Shown: positions 23,847-32,875 of the stretch, one piece after another
Layout of the letters: each line of letters starts with the position of its first letter
How positions within the stretch are numbered: position 1 is the first letter of the stretch
Assembly (NCBI GenBank): GCA_036262835.1
Contig: DATAID010000021.1
Location: forward strand, 56,861-120,860
Direction: 5' to 3'
DNA length: 64,000 nucleotides
From: RBG-16-66-20 sp036262835
GTDB lineage: Bacteria > Pseudomonadota > Gammaproteobacteria > Burkholderiales > SG8-39
Position numbers and translations under genes: made by a program
Notes under the pieces: model-generated
Told to the model about the DNA's origin: nothing
The model's database searches: none
Seen by the model: only the letters and a program-made list of their open reading frames with translations

Positions 23847-25840
23847 TTGGCAACTCTCCTTACTGCGTTGGCCACGTTCTCCGGTGTAAAGCCGAAGTGC
23901 TTGAAAACCTCGGGCGCCGGCGCCGACTCGCCGAAGCGGTCCAGGCCCACCACCGCACCTTCGAGCCCGACGTACTTGCGCCAATAGTCGCTGACGCCGG
24001 CTTCCACCGCCACCTTTCGGACCCCGGGAAGGAGCACCGAGTTCCGGTAGGCCTCGTCCTGGCGGTCGAACACGTTGGTCGAGGGCATCGAAACGACGCG
24101 CACAGGGAAGTCGAGCAGCTTCTGCGCGGCGAGCGCGAGCTGGACTTCGGAACCCGTCGCGATCAAGACCGCTTTGGCGCCCGGGGCATCCGACAGAACA
24201 TAGCCGCCCTTTTTGACATCCGCCATCGCTTTGGCGTCGCGGCTGCAGAAAGGCAGGTTCTGGCGGGAGAGAAGCAGCGCCGCGGGGCCGTTCTTGCGCT
24301 CGAGCGCCGCCGCCCAGGCCACCACGGTTTCCACCGTGTCGCAGGGGCGCCAGACGTCGAGGTTCGGAATGAGGCGCAGCGACGCGGCATGCTCGACGGG
24401 CTGGTGCGTGGGGCCGTCCTCGCCCAGACCGATCGAGTCGTGGCTGAAGACGAAGAGGGTTCTCGCCGCCATCAGGGCTGCGAGTCGCAGGGAGTTGCGC
24501 GCGTAATCCGAAAATACAAGGAACGTCCCCCCGTAGGGGATGAAGCCGCCATGCAACGCGATGCCGTTCATCGCCGCGCCCATGCCGAACTCGCGCACGC
24601 CGTAGAAGACGTAGTTGCCGTCGCCTTCCTTGCCCATCGGCTTGGAGGCCTTCACCATCGTCAGGTTGGAGCCGGTCAGGTCGGCCGAGCCGCCCACGAG
24701 CTCCGGCATCGCGGGAACCAGCGCCTCAAGAACGTTCTGCGAGGCTTTTCGCGTCGCAATGGTTTCCGCCTTGCCGCTGGTTTCTTCAAGCAAAGCTTTT
24801 ATCTTGCCGGAAAAACCTTCCGGCAAATCGCCGTTCGTCCGGCGCAGGAACTCCTTGGCCAGCTCCGGATGCGCTTTTTCGTACGCGGCAAAGGCGCGCT
24901 TCCAGCGGCGCTCGGCGCGTTTGCCCCGCTCCCTCGCGTCCCAGCCGCGATAGACGCTGTCGGGAATCTCGAACGGCCCGTAATTCCAGCCGAGCGCGGC
25001 GCGCGTCGCGGCGATTTCCTTCTCGCCGAGCGGCGCGCCGTGCGCGGCGCCGGTGCCCGCCTTGGTCGGCGCGCCCTTTCCGATCACGGTCTTCGCGCAG
25101 ATGAGCGTCGGCTTCCCGCGTTCACGCTTCGCTTTCCTGAGCGCGCGGTCGACCGCCTCGACGTCATGGCCGTCCACGTTCGCGATCACCTGCCAGCCGT
25201 AGGACTCGAAGCGCCGGCGCACGTCGTCGGTGTACCACTGGCGGATGTCGCCCTTGTCCGAGTCGATCGAGATGCCGTTGTCGTCGTACACGGCGATGAG
25301 CTTGCCCAAGGCCAGCGTGCCGGCGAGCGCGCAAGCCTCGTGCGAGACGCCTTCCATCATGCAACCGTCGCCGAGGAACACCCAGGTGCGATGGTCGACG
25401 ATCTCGTGGCCGGGCCGGTTGAACTGCGCGGCCAGCAGCCGCTCGGCGATCGCCATGCCGACGGCGTTGGAGATGCCCTGGCCGAGCGGCCCGGTGGTCG
25501 TCTCCACGCCCGGCGCGCAGCCGCGCTCGGGATGGCCCGGGGTCTTGGAGCCGAGCTGGCGAAAGCGCTTCAACTCCGCCATCGGCAGGTCGTAGCCGGT
25601 GAGATGCAGGAGCGCGTAGAGCAGCATCGAGCCGTGGCCGTTCGAGAGCACGAACCGGTCGCGGTTCGGCCAGCCCGGGTTGGCGGGGTTGTGCGTGTGA
25701 TGGCGCTGCCAGAGCGCCACCGCGATCTCCGCCATGCCCATCGGCATGCCCGGATGGCCCGACTTTGCCGCCTCGACCGCGTCCATCGCGAGCGCGCGCA
25801 GCGCGTCGGCCAGTTCGCGTTCCGGCGCCGGGGAATTCAT
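23843..25840 (-). CDS. tkt: Transketolase
   Basis: A 665-residue transketolase, full length. Thiamine-diphosphate and substrate motifs are present: SGHPGMPMGMAEIAV, GPLGQGISNAVGMA, GDGCMMEGVSHEA with the metal-binding NG-type region, and DSIGLGEDGPTHQPVEH. It moves two-carbon units between sugar phosphates in the pentose phosphate pathway. It heads a tkt-gap-pgk operon. A minus-strand TATAAT at 25890-25885 would give a 5' leader of about 38 nt. The nudC-type gene is divergent. Confidence 0.97.
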   Translation of the reverse strand: MNSPAPERELADALRALAMDAVEAAKSGHPGMPMGMAEIAVALWQRHHTHNPANPGWPNRDRFVLSNGHGSMLLYALLHLTGYDLPMAELKRFRQLGSKTPGHPERGCAPGVETTTGPLGQGISNAVGMAIAERLLAAQFNRPGHEIVDHRTWVFLGDGCMMEGVSHEACALAGTLALGKLIAVYDDNGISIDSDKGDIRQWYTDDVRRRFESYGWQVIANVDGHDVEAVDRALRKAKRERGKPTLICAKTVIGKGAPTKAGTGAAHGAPLGEKEIAATRAALGWNYGPFEIPDSVYRGWDARERGKRAERRWKRAFAAYEKAHPELAKEFLRRTNGDLPEGFSGKIKALLEETSGKAETIATRKASQNVLEALVPAMPELVGGSADLTGSNLTMVKASKPMGKEGDGNYVFYGVREFGMGAAMNGIALHGGFIPYGGTFLVFSDYARNSLRLAALMAARTLFVFSHDSIGLGEDGPTHQPVEHAASLRLIPNLDVWRPCDTVETVVAWAAALERKNGPAALLLSRQNLPFCSRDAKAMADVKKGGYVLSDAPGAKAVLIATGSEVQLALAAQKLLDFPVRVVSMPSTNVFDRQDEAYRNSVLLPGVRKVAVEAGVSDYWRKYVGLEGAVVGLDRFGESAPAPEVFKHFGFTPENVANAVRRVAK

Positions 25841-25904
25841 CGCGTGCGGGCGGGCAAAATGAAAATAAACGAGGGGGAGAGCAAATTATATAAGACCCCC
25901 TTTT

Positions 25905-25910
25905 TATAAT
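25905..25910 (+). promoter_or_regulatory. -10 box of the leaderless nudC-type gene
   Basis: A perfect TATAAT ending 8 nt before the ATG at 25919, so transcription should start at or next to the start codon. No convincing -35 box is seen. The surrounding 25871-25905 region contains GGGGG and CCCCC 18 nt apart followed by TTTTT, which may form a weak stem. Confidence 0.6.
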
Positions 25911-25918
25911 TCCCGTCC

Positions 25919-26812
25919 ATGATCGAAATGCCCTTCCGGAGCCCCGAGCTTTTCGAAGGCGGCGTCGCGGCACCTGCGCCGAGCGAAACGTCGCTCTGGT
26001 TCGTGTTTCGCGGCGACCGGCTTCTGGTCGAACTGGGCCCGCCGAGCACGGCCGATTCGGGCGACCTGCGGGTGACGCGCCGCCCGTCCTGGGCCCGGCT
26101 GCCGTTGTTTAAAAGCAACAACCCGTTGTGGTTTCAACCCGCCCGCCCCCTATATCTAGGGCGCCTGGCTGGGGCCGACTGCTGGGCGGCGGAAGTGCCG
26201 GCCGAGGCGCCGCCCCCTCCGGCAGGCACCGCCTGGGAGGGGCTGCGCACGCTCTTCAGCGTGCTCGAGGATGCGCACTTCGCGCTCGCCGGGCGCGCCA
26301 TCCAGCTCCTCGACTGGGACCGGCATCACCGCTTCTGCGGCCGCTGCGGAACGCCGACCGAAGCGAAAGCCGAGGAGCGGGCGCGGGTCTGTCCGGCGTG
26401 CAAGCTGTCCTCCTACCCGCGGCTCGCCCCCGCCGTAATGGCTTTAGTCAAAAGAGAAAACGAGATCCTGCTGGGTCGCAGCCCGCATTTCCCCCCGGGG
26501 ATGTTCAGCGCGCTGGCGGGCTTCGTCGAGCCGGGCGAGACGCTCGAGCAGTGCCTTGCGCGCGAGGTGGCCGAGGAGGTCGGCGTGCAGGTGTCTCATA
26601 TTCGCTACTTCGCCAGCCAGCCGTGGCCCTTTCCGAACTCGCTCATGATCGCGTTCGTGTGCGACTGGGAGAGCGGAGAAATACGTCCGCAAGTGGGAGA
26701 AATCGAGGCCGCGGAATGGTTTAGCGTATTGCAATTGCCGAAGCTTCCAAGCAGAATCTCCATCGCTCGGCGGCTGATCGATTCGGTGGTCGCGGAGATT
26801 CGAGGACGGTAG
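25919..26812 (+). CDS. nudC: NAD+ diphosphatase / RNA decapping NUDIX hydrolase (NudC type)
   Basis: A 297-residue protein with the three-part NudC layout. The N-terminal domain is followed by a zinc ribbon with four cysteines (HRFCGRCGTP and ARVCPACK), then the NUDIX domain. The NUDIX box is GFVEPGETLEQCLAREVAEEVG, complete, and SQPWPFPNSLM is the family signature just after it. NudC cleaves NAD(H) to NMN and AMP and removes NAD caps from RNA. The mRNA is probably leaderless. Confidence 0.94.
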   Translation: MIEMPFRSPELFEGGVAAPAPSETSLWFVFRGDRLLVELGPPSTADSGDLRVTRRPSWARLPLFKSNNPLWFQPARPLYLGRLAGADCWAAEVPAEAPPPPAGTAWEGLRTLFSVLEDAHFALAGRAIQLLDWDRHHRFCGRCGTPTEAKAEERARVCPACKLSSYPRLAPAVMALVKRENEILLGRSPHFPPGMFSALAGFVEPGETLEQCLAREVAEEVGVQVSHIRYFASQPWPFPNSLMIAFVCDWESGEIRPQVGEIEAAEWFSVLQLPKLPSRISIARRLIDSVVAEIRGR

Positions 26813-26839
26813 CGGGCGAAAGGGAGGCTTGGAGCGAAT

Positions 26840-27862
26840 TTGAACGAGCCTGAAGATCCCAACAAGAACAAACCGCCGCATCAGGGCGCAGAGGCGCAGC
26901 CAGAACTGCAGGGGGCTGCGCCTTCTTCTTTTCCGGCCCGCCTGATCACCGACGGCCGCCGGCTGACCGAGCCCCTGAACGATTCGACCGGCTTCTACAT
27001 CGAAGCGAGCCGCAAGGTCGGCGAGTGGCAGACGCGCCTGCACAAGGTCGAGATCTACGACACCGAGCACTACGGCCGCATCATCCGCATGGACGGCCTG
27101 AACATCACCTCGGAGCGCGAGGAGTTCGTCTCGCACGAAAACCTCATCCATCCGGCGCTCGCCGCGCAGCCCGCGCCGAGGAAAGTGCTGATCGTCGGCG
27201 GCGGCGACGGCGGCGCGGCCGAGGAGGCGCTGAAGCACCCTTCGGTCGAGCAGGTCACGATCTGCGAGACCGACCCCGACATGGTCGAGGTGGCGAAGGA
27301 GCATTTCTTCGCCGTGCACCGCGGCGCCTTCGACAACCCGAGGCTGCGCGTGGTCTTCGCCGACGCGCTGCGGCTCGTGCGCGACACGCAAGAGCGCTTC
27401 GACCTTGTCGCGCTCGATCTAAACGAGCCGACCGGCGCGCCCGAGCCGCTCTACTCGGTGGAATTCTTCCAGCACTGTCGGCAGGCGCTCGTTCCGGGCG
27501 GGGCGCTCGTGCTGCACCTGGGCACGCCGGTGGCGCGACCCGAGCGCGTCGCCGAGATCGCGCAGCGGCTGAACGGGATCTTCCGCATCGTGCGACCCTA
27601 CACGATGTACGTGCCGCTCTACGGCGCGCAGTGGGCGATGGCGGTGTGCTCGGACAAGCTCGACCCCAAGGCGGTCACCGCCGACGAGATCGACCGCCGC
27701 ATCGAGCACCGCAAGCTGCAGGATCTCAAGTTCTACAACGGCGAGACGCACGAAGGCGTCTTCGCGCTGCCGAACTTCATCCGTGACCTGGTGATTCCGC
27801 CGCGCCTCAAGCTCCAGGCGCGCGGGCGGCGCCTGGGCGTCGTGAGGGCGGCCGTCAAGTAG
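26840..27862 (+). CDS. speE: Polyamine aminopropyltransferase (spermidine synthase)
   Basis: A 340-residue class-I methyltransferase-fold enzyme. The SAM-type loop is VLIVGGGDGGAAEEAL, followed by the acidic residue in ICETDPDMVEVA; the DLNEPTGAPEPLYS segment holds the active-site Asp and the proline-rich loop of spermidine synthases. It transfers an aminopropyl group from decarboxylated SAM to putrescine or a related amine. The start is TTG at 26840, supported by GGAG 5 nt upstream. The first 35 residues are low complexity and not part of the domain. Confidence 0.9.
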   Translation: MNEPEDPNKNKPPHQGAEAQPELQGAAPSSFPARLITDGRRLTEPLNDSTGFYIEASRKVGEWQTRLHKVEIYDTEHYGRIIRMDGLNITSEREEFVSHENLIHPALAAQPAPRKVLIVGGGDGGAAEEALKHPSVEQVTICETDPDMVEVAKEHFFAVHRGAFDNPRLRVVFADALRLVRDTQERFDLVALDLNEPTGAPEPLYSVEFFQHCRQALVPGGALVLHLGTPVARPERVAEIAQRLNGIFRIVRPYTMYVPLYGAQWAMAVCSDKLDPKAVTADEIDRRIEHRKLQDLKFYNGETHEGVFALPNFIRDLVIPPRLKLQARGRRLGVVRAAVK

Positions 27863-27865
27863 CCT

Positions 27866-29206
27866 CTAGGCGAGGCCCTTCAGGACCTCGCGCACCGTTC
27901 CGAAGAGCTGGTCGATCTCCGACTTCTGGATGATGAGCGGCGGCGCCATCGCGATGGTGTCGGCGGTCACGCGGAAGTAGACGCCCTTCTCGAATCCCTT
28001 CAGGTGCGCCTCGAAGCCGCGCGCGCCCACCTTGCCCTCGCGCGGCGAGAGCTCGACCGCCGCGATCAAGCCGATGTTGCGGACGTCGATCACGTTCGGG
28101 CAGTCTTTCAGCGAATGCGCGCCGTCTTCCCAGTATTTCGCAAGCTCGCCCACCCGGGTGAGCAGGCCCTCTTCCTCGTAGACCTCCAGCGTCGCAAGCC
28201 CCGCCGCGCAGGCGAGCGGGTGCGCCGAATAGGTGTAGCCGTGCGGGATGTCGATCGCGGTCTCCGGGCCGCCCATGAACGCCTGGTAGATCGTTTCCTT
28301 CATCATCACCGCGCCCATCGGCACGGTGCCATTCGTGATGCCTTTCGCGGTCGTGATGAGGTCGGGGGTGACGCCGAAGAACTGCGAGGCGAAGGGCTTG
28401 CCAAGGCGCCCCCAGCCCGTGATCACCTCGTCGAAGATGAGCAGGATGCCGTGCTTGTCGCAGGTCTCGCGCAGCTTCTGCAGGTAGCCGACCGGCGGCA
28501 CGAACACGCCGCCGGAGCAGGCGACCGGCTCGACGATGACCGCGGCGATCGTGGAAGGATCATGCAGCTGGCACAGGCGCTCGAGGTCCTCGGCGAGCTC
28601 CACGCCGTGCTTGGGCTGGCCGCGCGAAAAGGCATTGCGCGCCGGGTCGTGCGTGTGCCGGATGTGATCGACACCCGCGACCAGCGCGCCGAAGATCTTG
28701 CGGTTGCCGACGATGCCGCCCACCGCCGTGCCGCCGAAGTTGACGCCGTGATAGCCCTTCTCTCGCCCGATCAGGCGCACGCGCTGGCCCTCGCCGCGGT
28801 TGCGGTGGTAGGCGATGGCGAGCTTGAGCGCCGTGTCGACCGACTCGGAGCCCGAGTTGGTGAAGAACACGCGCGTCAGGCCCGAGGGCATGAGCGGCGC
28901 GATGCGATCGGCGAACGCGAAGGCGAGCGGATGGCCCATCTGGAAGGGCGGCGCGAAATCGAGCGTCGCGACCGCCTTCTGCACGCCCTCGACGATTTTC
29001 TTGCGGCAATGGCCGGCGTTCACGCACCACAAGCCCGAGGTGCCATCGAGGATCTTCCTGCCCTCGGGCGTGTAGTAGTACATGCCCTCGGCGCGCGCCA
29101 GCAGGCGCGGCGTCTTCTTGAACTGGCGGTTGGCCGAGAACGGCATGAAAAACGCCGAGTTCTCGAGCGAGGTGGAAACGGCTTCGGGGCGGGCTCGTTC
29201 GTTCAT
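27866..29206 (-). CDS. Omega-amino acid (beta-alanine):pyruvate aminotransferase
   Basis: A 446-residue class III aminotransferase. The cofactor Asp is D259 (LLIFDEVITGWGR) and the PLP lysine is K288 (LITTAKGITNG); PFSANRQFKKTPRL at the N-terminus and FFTNSGSESVDTALK are typical of the beta-alanine:pyruvate transaminase group. It moves amino groups from omega-amino acids or amines to pyruvate, giving alanine. The ATG at 29206 has AGGAGG at ideal spacing; the long open frame beyond it is shadow. Its position after speE, convergent, may reflect polyamine or beta-alanine metabolism. Confidence 0.92.
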   Translation of the reverse strand: MNERARPEAVSTSLENSAFFMPFSANRQFKKTPRLLARAEGMYYYTPEGRKILDGTSGLWCVNAGHCRKKIVEGVQKAVATLDFAPPFQMGHPLAFAFADRIAPLMPSGLTRVFFTNSGSESVDTALKLAIAYHRNRGEGQRVRLIGREKGYHGVNFGGTAVGGIVGNRKIFGALVAGVDHIRHTHDPARNAFSRGQPKHGVELAEDLERLCQLHDPSTIAAVIVEPVACSGGVFVPPVGYLQKLRETCDKHGILLIFDEVITGWGRLGKPFASQFFGVTPDLITTAKGITNGTVPMGAVMMKETIYQAFMGGPETAIDIPHGYTYSAHPLACAAGLATLEVYEEEGLLTRVGELAKYWEDGAHSLKDCPNVIDVRNIGLIAAVELSPREGKVGARGFEAHLKGFEKGVYFRVTADTIAMAPPLIIQKSEIDQLFGTVREVLKGLA

Positions 29207-29275
29207 GGCGGCCTCCTTGGGGTTGCTGCCAATGGTAGCGCACGCGTAATACGGCAGGGGGTACGCTCGTTCGGA

Positions 29276-30682
29276 ATGAAGATCTTGACCCGCCTTATGA
29301 CTCCGAGCCTGATCGCCCTGGCTTGCCTGGCCGGAGGCGCGCGCGCGCAGTCGCAGCTGCCCGACCTTGGAACTGAAGCGCCCGCCAAGCCGGAACGCCC
29401 GGCGCGAAACTACCTGCTGCCCGCCGCGGAAATCGCGACCTTCGATTTCCTGCTCAATCGCTACAACCGCTGGTTCCGGCACGATCCCGAGTACAGCGTC
29501 GACGCGTTCACGATCAACCGCAACCTGCGCAGCAGGTGGGTCGTCGACAACGACCCGTTCAAGGTCAACCAGTTCCTGCATCCCTACCAGGGCTCGATGT
29601 ACCACGGCTTCGCGCGCTCCACCGGCTTCGGCTTCTGGGAATCCATGGGGTACACCTTCCTCGGCAGTGCAGGTTGGGAGATCGCCGGCGAGAACACCCG
29701 ACCCTCCCGCAACGACCAGATCGCGAGCGGCATCGCCGGAAGCTTCCTCGGCGAGGTGCTCTACCGGATGTCGAATCTCGTGCTGGAAAGGGGCGAGCGC
29801 GGCAGCTGGCTGCGCGAGGCTTCCGCCGCCGCCATTTCTCCCGCCACAGGCTTCAACCGCCTGGCTTTCGGCGAGCGCTTCAAGGCGCTTCTCGACAGCA
29901 ACCATCCGGCCTATTACAGCCGCCTGCAGCTCGGCAGCGCCGCCACCACGCAAAACGTCGCGGGCAATTCCACCGAGGGCAAGAAGTCGCAGGTGCTCGC
30001 CGACTTCTCGATGGACTACGGCCTCCCCGGCAAGCCCGGCCATCGCTATCTGCGGCCCTTCGACTATTTCAGCTTCCAGGCGGTCGGCTCTAGCGCCAAC
30101 GGCATCGAAAGCCTGAACACGCGCGGCCTGCTCCTGGGCCGTCCCTACGAAATCGGCGAACACTACCGCGGCATCTGGGGCCTCTACGGGGGCTACGACT
30201 ACATCGCGCCGCAGCTCTTTCGCATCTCCAGCACCGCGCTGTCGCTGGGCAGCACGGCGGAATACCGGATCTCGGACGCGCTCGCGCTGCAGGGCACCGC
30301 GCTCGCGGGCGTCGGCTATGCCGGGGTCGGCACGCTGCACGGCACCGACAACCGGGATTACCACTACGGGGTCGCGCCGCAGGCGCTGCTGGCGCTGCGC
30401 CTCATCTACAAGGACCGCGTTTCGCTCGACCTCAACGGGCGCGAGTACTTCGTCAGCAAGGTGGCCGGCGCCGGCAACGGCGGCCACGACAACATCGCGC
30501 GCGCCGACATTTCGCTCACCTTCCGCATCCACAAGCAGCACGCCGTGGCGATCAAGTACCAGTGGTCGCGCCGCGACGCGACCTTCCCCTCATTCAACGA
30601 CCTTACCCAGGCGCGCGGCACTCTCGGCATCTACTACACCCTGCTCGGCCAGGATCGCTTCGGCACCTTCGACTGGCACTAG
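29276..30682 (+). CDS. DUF3943 outer-membrane-associated protein
   Basis: A 468-residue exported protein. A signal peptide ends near GGARAQ. The middle region has MYHGFARSTGFGFWES and GEVLYRMSNLVLE, which I recognise as DUF3943; the last 200 residues are alternating, aromatic-capped strands (YRGIWGLYGGYDYI, DNIARADISLTFRI) ending DRFGTFDWH, like a beta-barrel. It is probably an outer-membrane protein of unknown function. The ATG at 29276 is divergent from the aminotransferase, 69 bp apart. Confidence 0.82.
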   Translation: MKILTRLMTPSLIALACLAGGARAQSQLPDLGTEAPAKPERPARNYLLPAAEIATFDFLLNRYNRWFRHDPEYSVDAFTINRNLRSRWVVDNDPFKVNQFLHPYQGSMYHGFARSTGFGFWESMGYTFLGSAGWEIAGENTRPSRNDQIASGIAGSFLGEVLYRMSNLVLERGERGSWLREASAAAISPATGFNRLAFGERFKALLDSNHPAYYSRLQLGSAATTQNVAGNSTEGKKSQVLADFSMDYGLPGKPGHRYLRPFDYFSFQAVGSSANGIESLNTRGLLLGRPYEIGEHYRGIWGLYGGYDYIAPQLFRISSTALSLGSTAEYRISDALALQGTALAGVGYAGVGTLHGTDNRDYHYGVAPQALLALRLIYKDRVSLDLNGREYFVSKVAGAGNGGHDNIARADISLTFRIHKQHAVAIKYQWSRRDATFPSFNDLTQARGTLGIYYTLLGQDRFGTFDWH

Positions 30683-30703
30683 CCATGCGCGTAACCTGAC
30701 GGG

Positions 30704-31189
30704 ATGTCTTCGAAAAAGCCCCTCGTCCTCGTCGCTGCCGAGGCGCCGCTGCGCGCCAAGCCCACCTCGCCGCCCTTTCCCGCCGAGATGGTGGCCAGAG
30801 TCGCCGCCGGCCGCGACAAGCAGCCGCTCGGCGATGTCTTCGGACTCACCAATTTCGGCGTCAACCTCACTCGGCTGGCGCCGGGCGGCCAGTCGGCGCT
30901 CCGGCACGCGCACGGCAAGCAGGATGAGTTCGTCTATGTTCTGGAGGGCGAGGCAGTGCTGATTACGGACGCCGGAGCATCGACGCTGCAGGCCGGCATG
31001 TGCGCGGGCTTCAAGGCGGGAACGGGCGACGCGCATCACCTCGTCAACCGCTCGCAAAAGGACGTCGTGTTCCTTGAAGTCGGCGACCGCAGCGCCGGGG
31101 ACAGCGTCGCCTATCCGGATGACGACGTCGCGGCCGTCTGGGAAGACGGCCGATTCAAATACACCCGCAAGGACGGAACGCCGCTCTAG
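30704..31189 (+). CDS. Cupin-domain protein
   Basis: A 161-residue protein. The cupin signature runs ALRHAHGKQDEFVYVLEGEAVL (His, His, Glu ligands), with the second motif near AGTGDAHHLVN. This two-motif form is common in small metal-binding proteins and isomerases; the exact activity is unknown. It follows the DUF3943 gene by 21 bp, so may share its transcript, and converges on the FAH-family gene. Confidence 0.85.
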   Translation: MSSKKPLVLVAAEAPLRAKPTSPPFPAEMVARVAAGRDKQPLGDVFGLTNFGVNLTRLAPGGQSALRHAHGKQDEFVYVLEGEAVLITDAGASTLQAGMCAGFKAGTGDAHHLVNRSQKDVVFLEVGDRSAGDSVAYPDDDVAAVWEDGRFKYTRKDGTPL

Positions 31190-31193
31190 AGCC

Positions 31194-32048
31194 TCAGCCC
31201 GGCCAGGCGACGACCTTCTGCTTCTGCTCGCCCAGCCCCTGGATGCCGAGCGTCATCACGTCGCCCGGCTTGAGGAACACCGGCTCGGGCTTCATGCCCA
31301 GGCCCACGCCCGGCGGCGTGCCGGTGCAGATGATGTCGCCTGGCAGGAGCGTCATGTACTCGCTCACGTGCGAGACGATCTGGGCGCAGCTGAAGATCAT
31401 GGTGCGCGTGTTTCCATGCTGCATGCGCTTGCCATTCACGTCCAGCCACAGGTCGAGCGTCTGCGGGTCCCTGATCTCGTCGGTGGTGACGAGCCAGGGC
31501 CCGATCGGGCCGGCGGTATCGAAGCCCTTGCCCTTGTCCCACTGCCCGGCCGGGCGGCCGAGCTGGAAGGCGCGCTCGGAGACGTCGTTGACGATGCAGT
31601 AGCCCGCGACGTGCTTGAGCGCGTCGGCCTCCGACACATACTGCGCCTTGCTGCCGATCACGATGCCGAGCTCGACTTCCCAGTCGAGCTTGGTCGAATG
31701 CTTGGGCTGGATGATGTCGTCGTTCGGCCCGTTGATGCAGGTGGTCGCCTTCATGAAGACGATCGGCTCGCTTGGGATCGCCTGGCCGGCCTCCTTGGCG
31801 TGATCGGAGTAGTTCAAGCCGATGGCGACGAACTTGCCGATGCCGACGTAGGGCACGCCCAGGCGCGGGTGATTGGCGACCACCGGCAGCGACTCGGGCT
31901 TCACCTTGGCGAGCATCTTCAGGCCGCGCGGGGAGAGCTCGTTCGGGCCGATGTTGCCGATCACCTTCGAGAGATCGCGCAGGCGCCCTTCGGCGTCGAT
32001 CACGCCGGGCTTCTCGAATCCGTTCTTGCCGTAGCGGCAAAGCTTCAT
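31194..32048 (-). CDS. Fumarylacetoacetate hydrolase (FAH)-family hydrolase
   Basis: A 284-residue FAH-family enzyme. Metal ligands and family pieces are GLNYSDHAKEAG, LDWEVELGIVIG with the acidic triad, DVSERAFQ and GDIICTGTPPGVGLG. Members with this form hydrolyse 2,4-diketo-3-deoxy-L-fuconate or related acylpyruvates. The start overlaps the SDR stop as ATGA. The pair fits the last two steps of the non-phosphorylating L-fuconate pathway, in which a 2-keto-3-deoxy acid is oxidised and cleaved to pyruvate and lactate (inference from family and context). Confidence 0.9.
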   Translation of the reverse strand: MKLCRYGKNGFEKPGVIDAEGRLRDLSKVIGNIGPNELSPRGLKMLAKVKPESLPVVANHPRLGVPYVGIGKFVAIGLNYSDHAKEAGQAIPSEPIVFMKATTCINGPNDDIIQPKHSTKLDWEVELGIVIGSKAQYVSEADALKHVAGYCIVNDVSERAFQLGRPAGQWDKGKGFDTAGPIGPWLVTTDEIRDPQTLDLWLDVNGKRMQHGNTRTMIFSCAQIVSHVSEYMTLLPGDIICTGTPPGVGLGMKPEPVFLKPGDVMTLGIQGLGEQKQKVVAWPG

Positions 32049-32782
32049 ATGGTCATGCCTCCGTCAATCGAATACATGTTGCCGGTCGCAAACAGCGACT
32101 CGTCGGATGCGAGGAACACGAGAATCCCCGTGATGTCGTCGACCGAGCCCAGGCGCCCCATCGGCTGGCGCGCGATGAAGTCCTTCTTCGCCTGCACCGG
32201 ATCGGCGAAGGCGGCGATGCGGCCGGCGAGCGAGGGCGTGTCCACGGTGCCCGGCCCGATGCAGTTGCATCGAATCCCCTGCTTCACGTAGTCCGCGGCG
32301 ATCGCCTTGGTGAGCCCGATGACGGCGGCCTTGGTCGCGCCGTAAACGAAGCGGTTCGGCAGCCCCTTCACGCTCGAGGCGATCGAGGACATGTTGATGA
32401 TCGAGCCCTTGCCCTTTTTGAGCATGCCGGGCAGGAACGCCTTGGTGACCCAGAACATCGAGCGCACGTTCAGGTTGAAGCTGAAGTCCCAGGCCTTGTT
32501 GTCGCACTCGAGGATGGTGCCGTGGTGCACGAACCCGGCGCAGTTGAAGAGCACGTCCACGGCGCCGACCTCGCCGGCGACTTTCTTGATTGCGGACTCG
32601 TCCATCACGTCGAGCGCGCGCGTCTTCAAGCCCTGCTTTTCCAGGTCTCCGAGCAGGCTCGCATTGACGTCGGTGGCCCAGACCTGGGCGCCTTCGCGCG
32701 CGAACGCGAGCGCCGCGCCGCGTCCGATGCCCTGACCGGCGGCCGTGACGAACGCGACCTTGCCTTCGAGCCGTCCTGCCAT
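32045..32782 (-). CDS. SDR dehydrogenase, 2-keto-3-deoxy-L-fuconate type
   Basis: A 245-residue classical SDR. The cofactor loop is TAAGQGIGRG, the active site has the Ser in INMSSIAS and YGATK (YxxxK), and D38 after WATDVNA favours NAD. It resembles the BDH2/2-keto-3-deoxy-L-fuconate dehydrogenase group. It overlaps the FAH-family gene that would use its product. A TATAAT on the minus strand (32820-32815) and AAGGACGAG before the ATG form a plausible promoter and ribosome site. Confidence 0.9.
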   Translation of the reverse strand: MAGRLEGKVAFVTAAGQGIGRGAALAFAREGAQVWATDVNASLLGDLEKQGLKTRALDVMDESAIKKVAGEVGAVDVLFNCAGFVHHGTILECDNKAWDFSFNLNVRSMFWVTKAFLPGMLKKGKGSIINMSSIASSVKGLPNRFVYGATKAAVIGLTKAIAADYVKQGIRCNCIGPGTVDTPSLAGRIAAFADPVQAKKDFIARQPMGRLGSVDDITGILVFLASDESLFATGNMYSIDGGMTI

Positions 32783-32825
32783 GGATTTGTCTCGTCCTTG
32801 CGGGAAAGGCGGCGATTATAAATGC

Positions 32826-32853
32826 AACGGGCGCCGGCTTTCGCCGGCGCCCG
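32826..32853 (-). terminator. Hairpin terminator after the TRAP binding-protein gene
   Basis: A very stable hairpin on the minus strand, arms ACGGGCGCCGGC and GCCGGCGCCCGT around a GAAA tetraloop, 23 bp after the stop of the TRAP binding-protein gene. It is followed by TGCATTT rather than a clean U-run, so termination may be partial. It also insulates the SDR/FAH promoter (TATAAT at 32820-32815). Confidence 0.6.
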
Positions 32854-32875
32854 TCGCGGAACAGCGATCCTGCGT

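Noticed and set aside
25871..25905. GGGGG...CCCCC-TTTTT as a terminator before nudC
   Set aside because: No transcript enters from that side (tkt is divergent), the stem is only 5 bp and the loop 18 nt.
23897..25909. A 670-codon plus-strand frame opposite tkt
   Set aside because: No recognisable domain; the complement is a complete transketolase.
28004..29275. Upstream half of the long plus-strand frame that ends in the DUF3943 gene
   Set aside because: Lies wholly antisense to the aminotransferase; the DUF3943 protein has its own signal peptide starting at 29276.
31186..32040. A second minus-strand frame overlapping the FAH-family gene
   Set aside because: Same interval, shifted frame, Arg-rich with no motifs; the frame 31194-32048 carries the FAH metal-site motifs.
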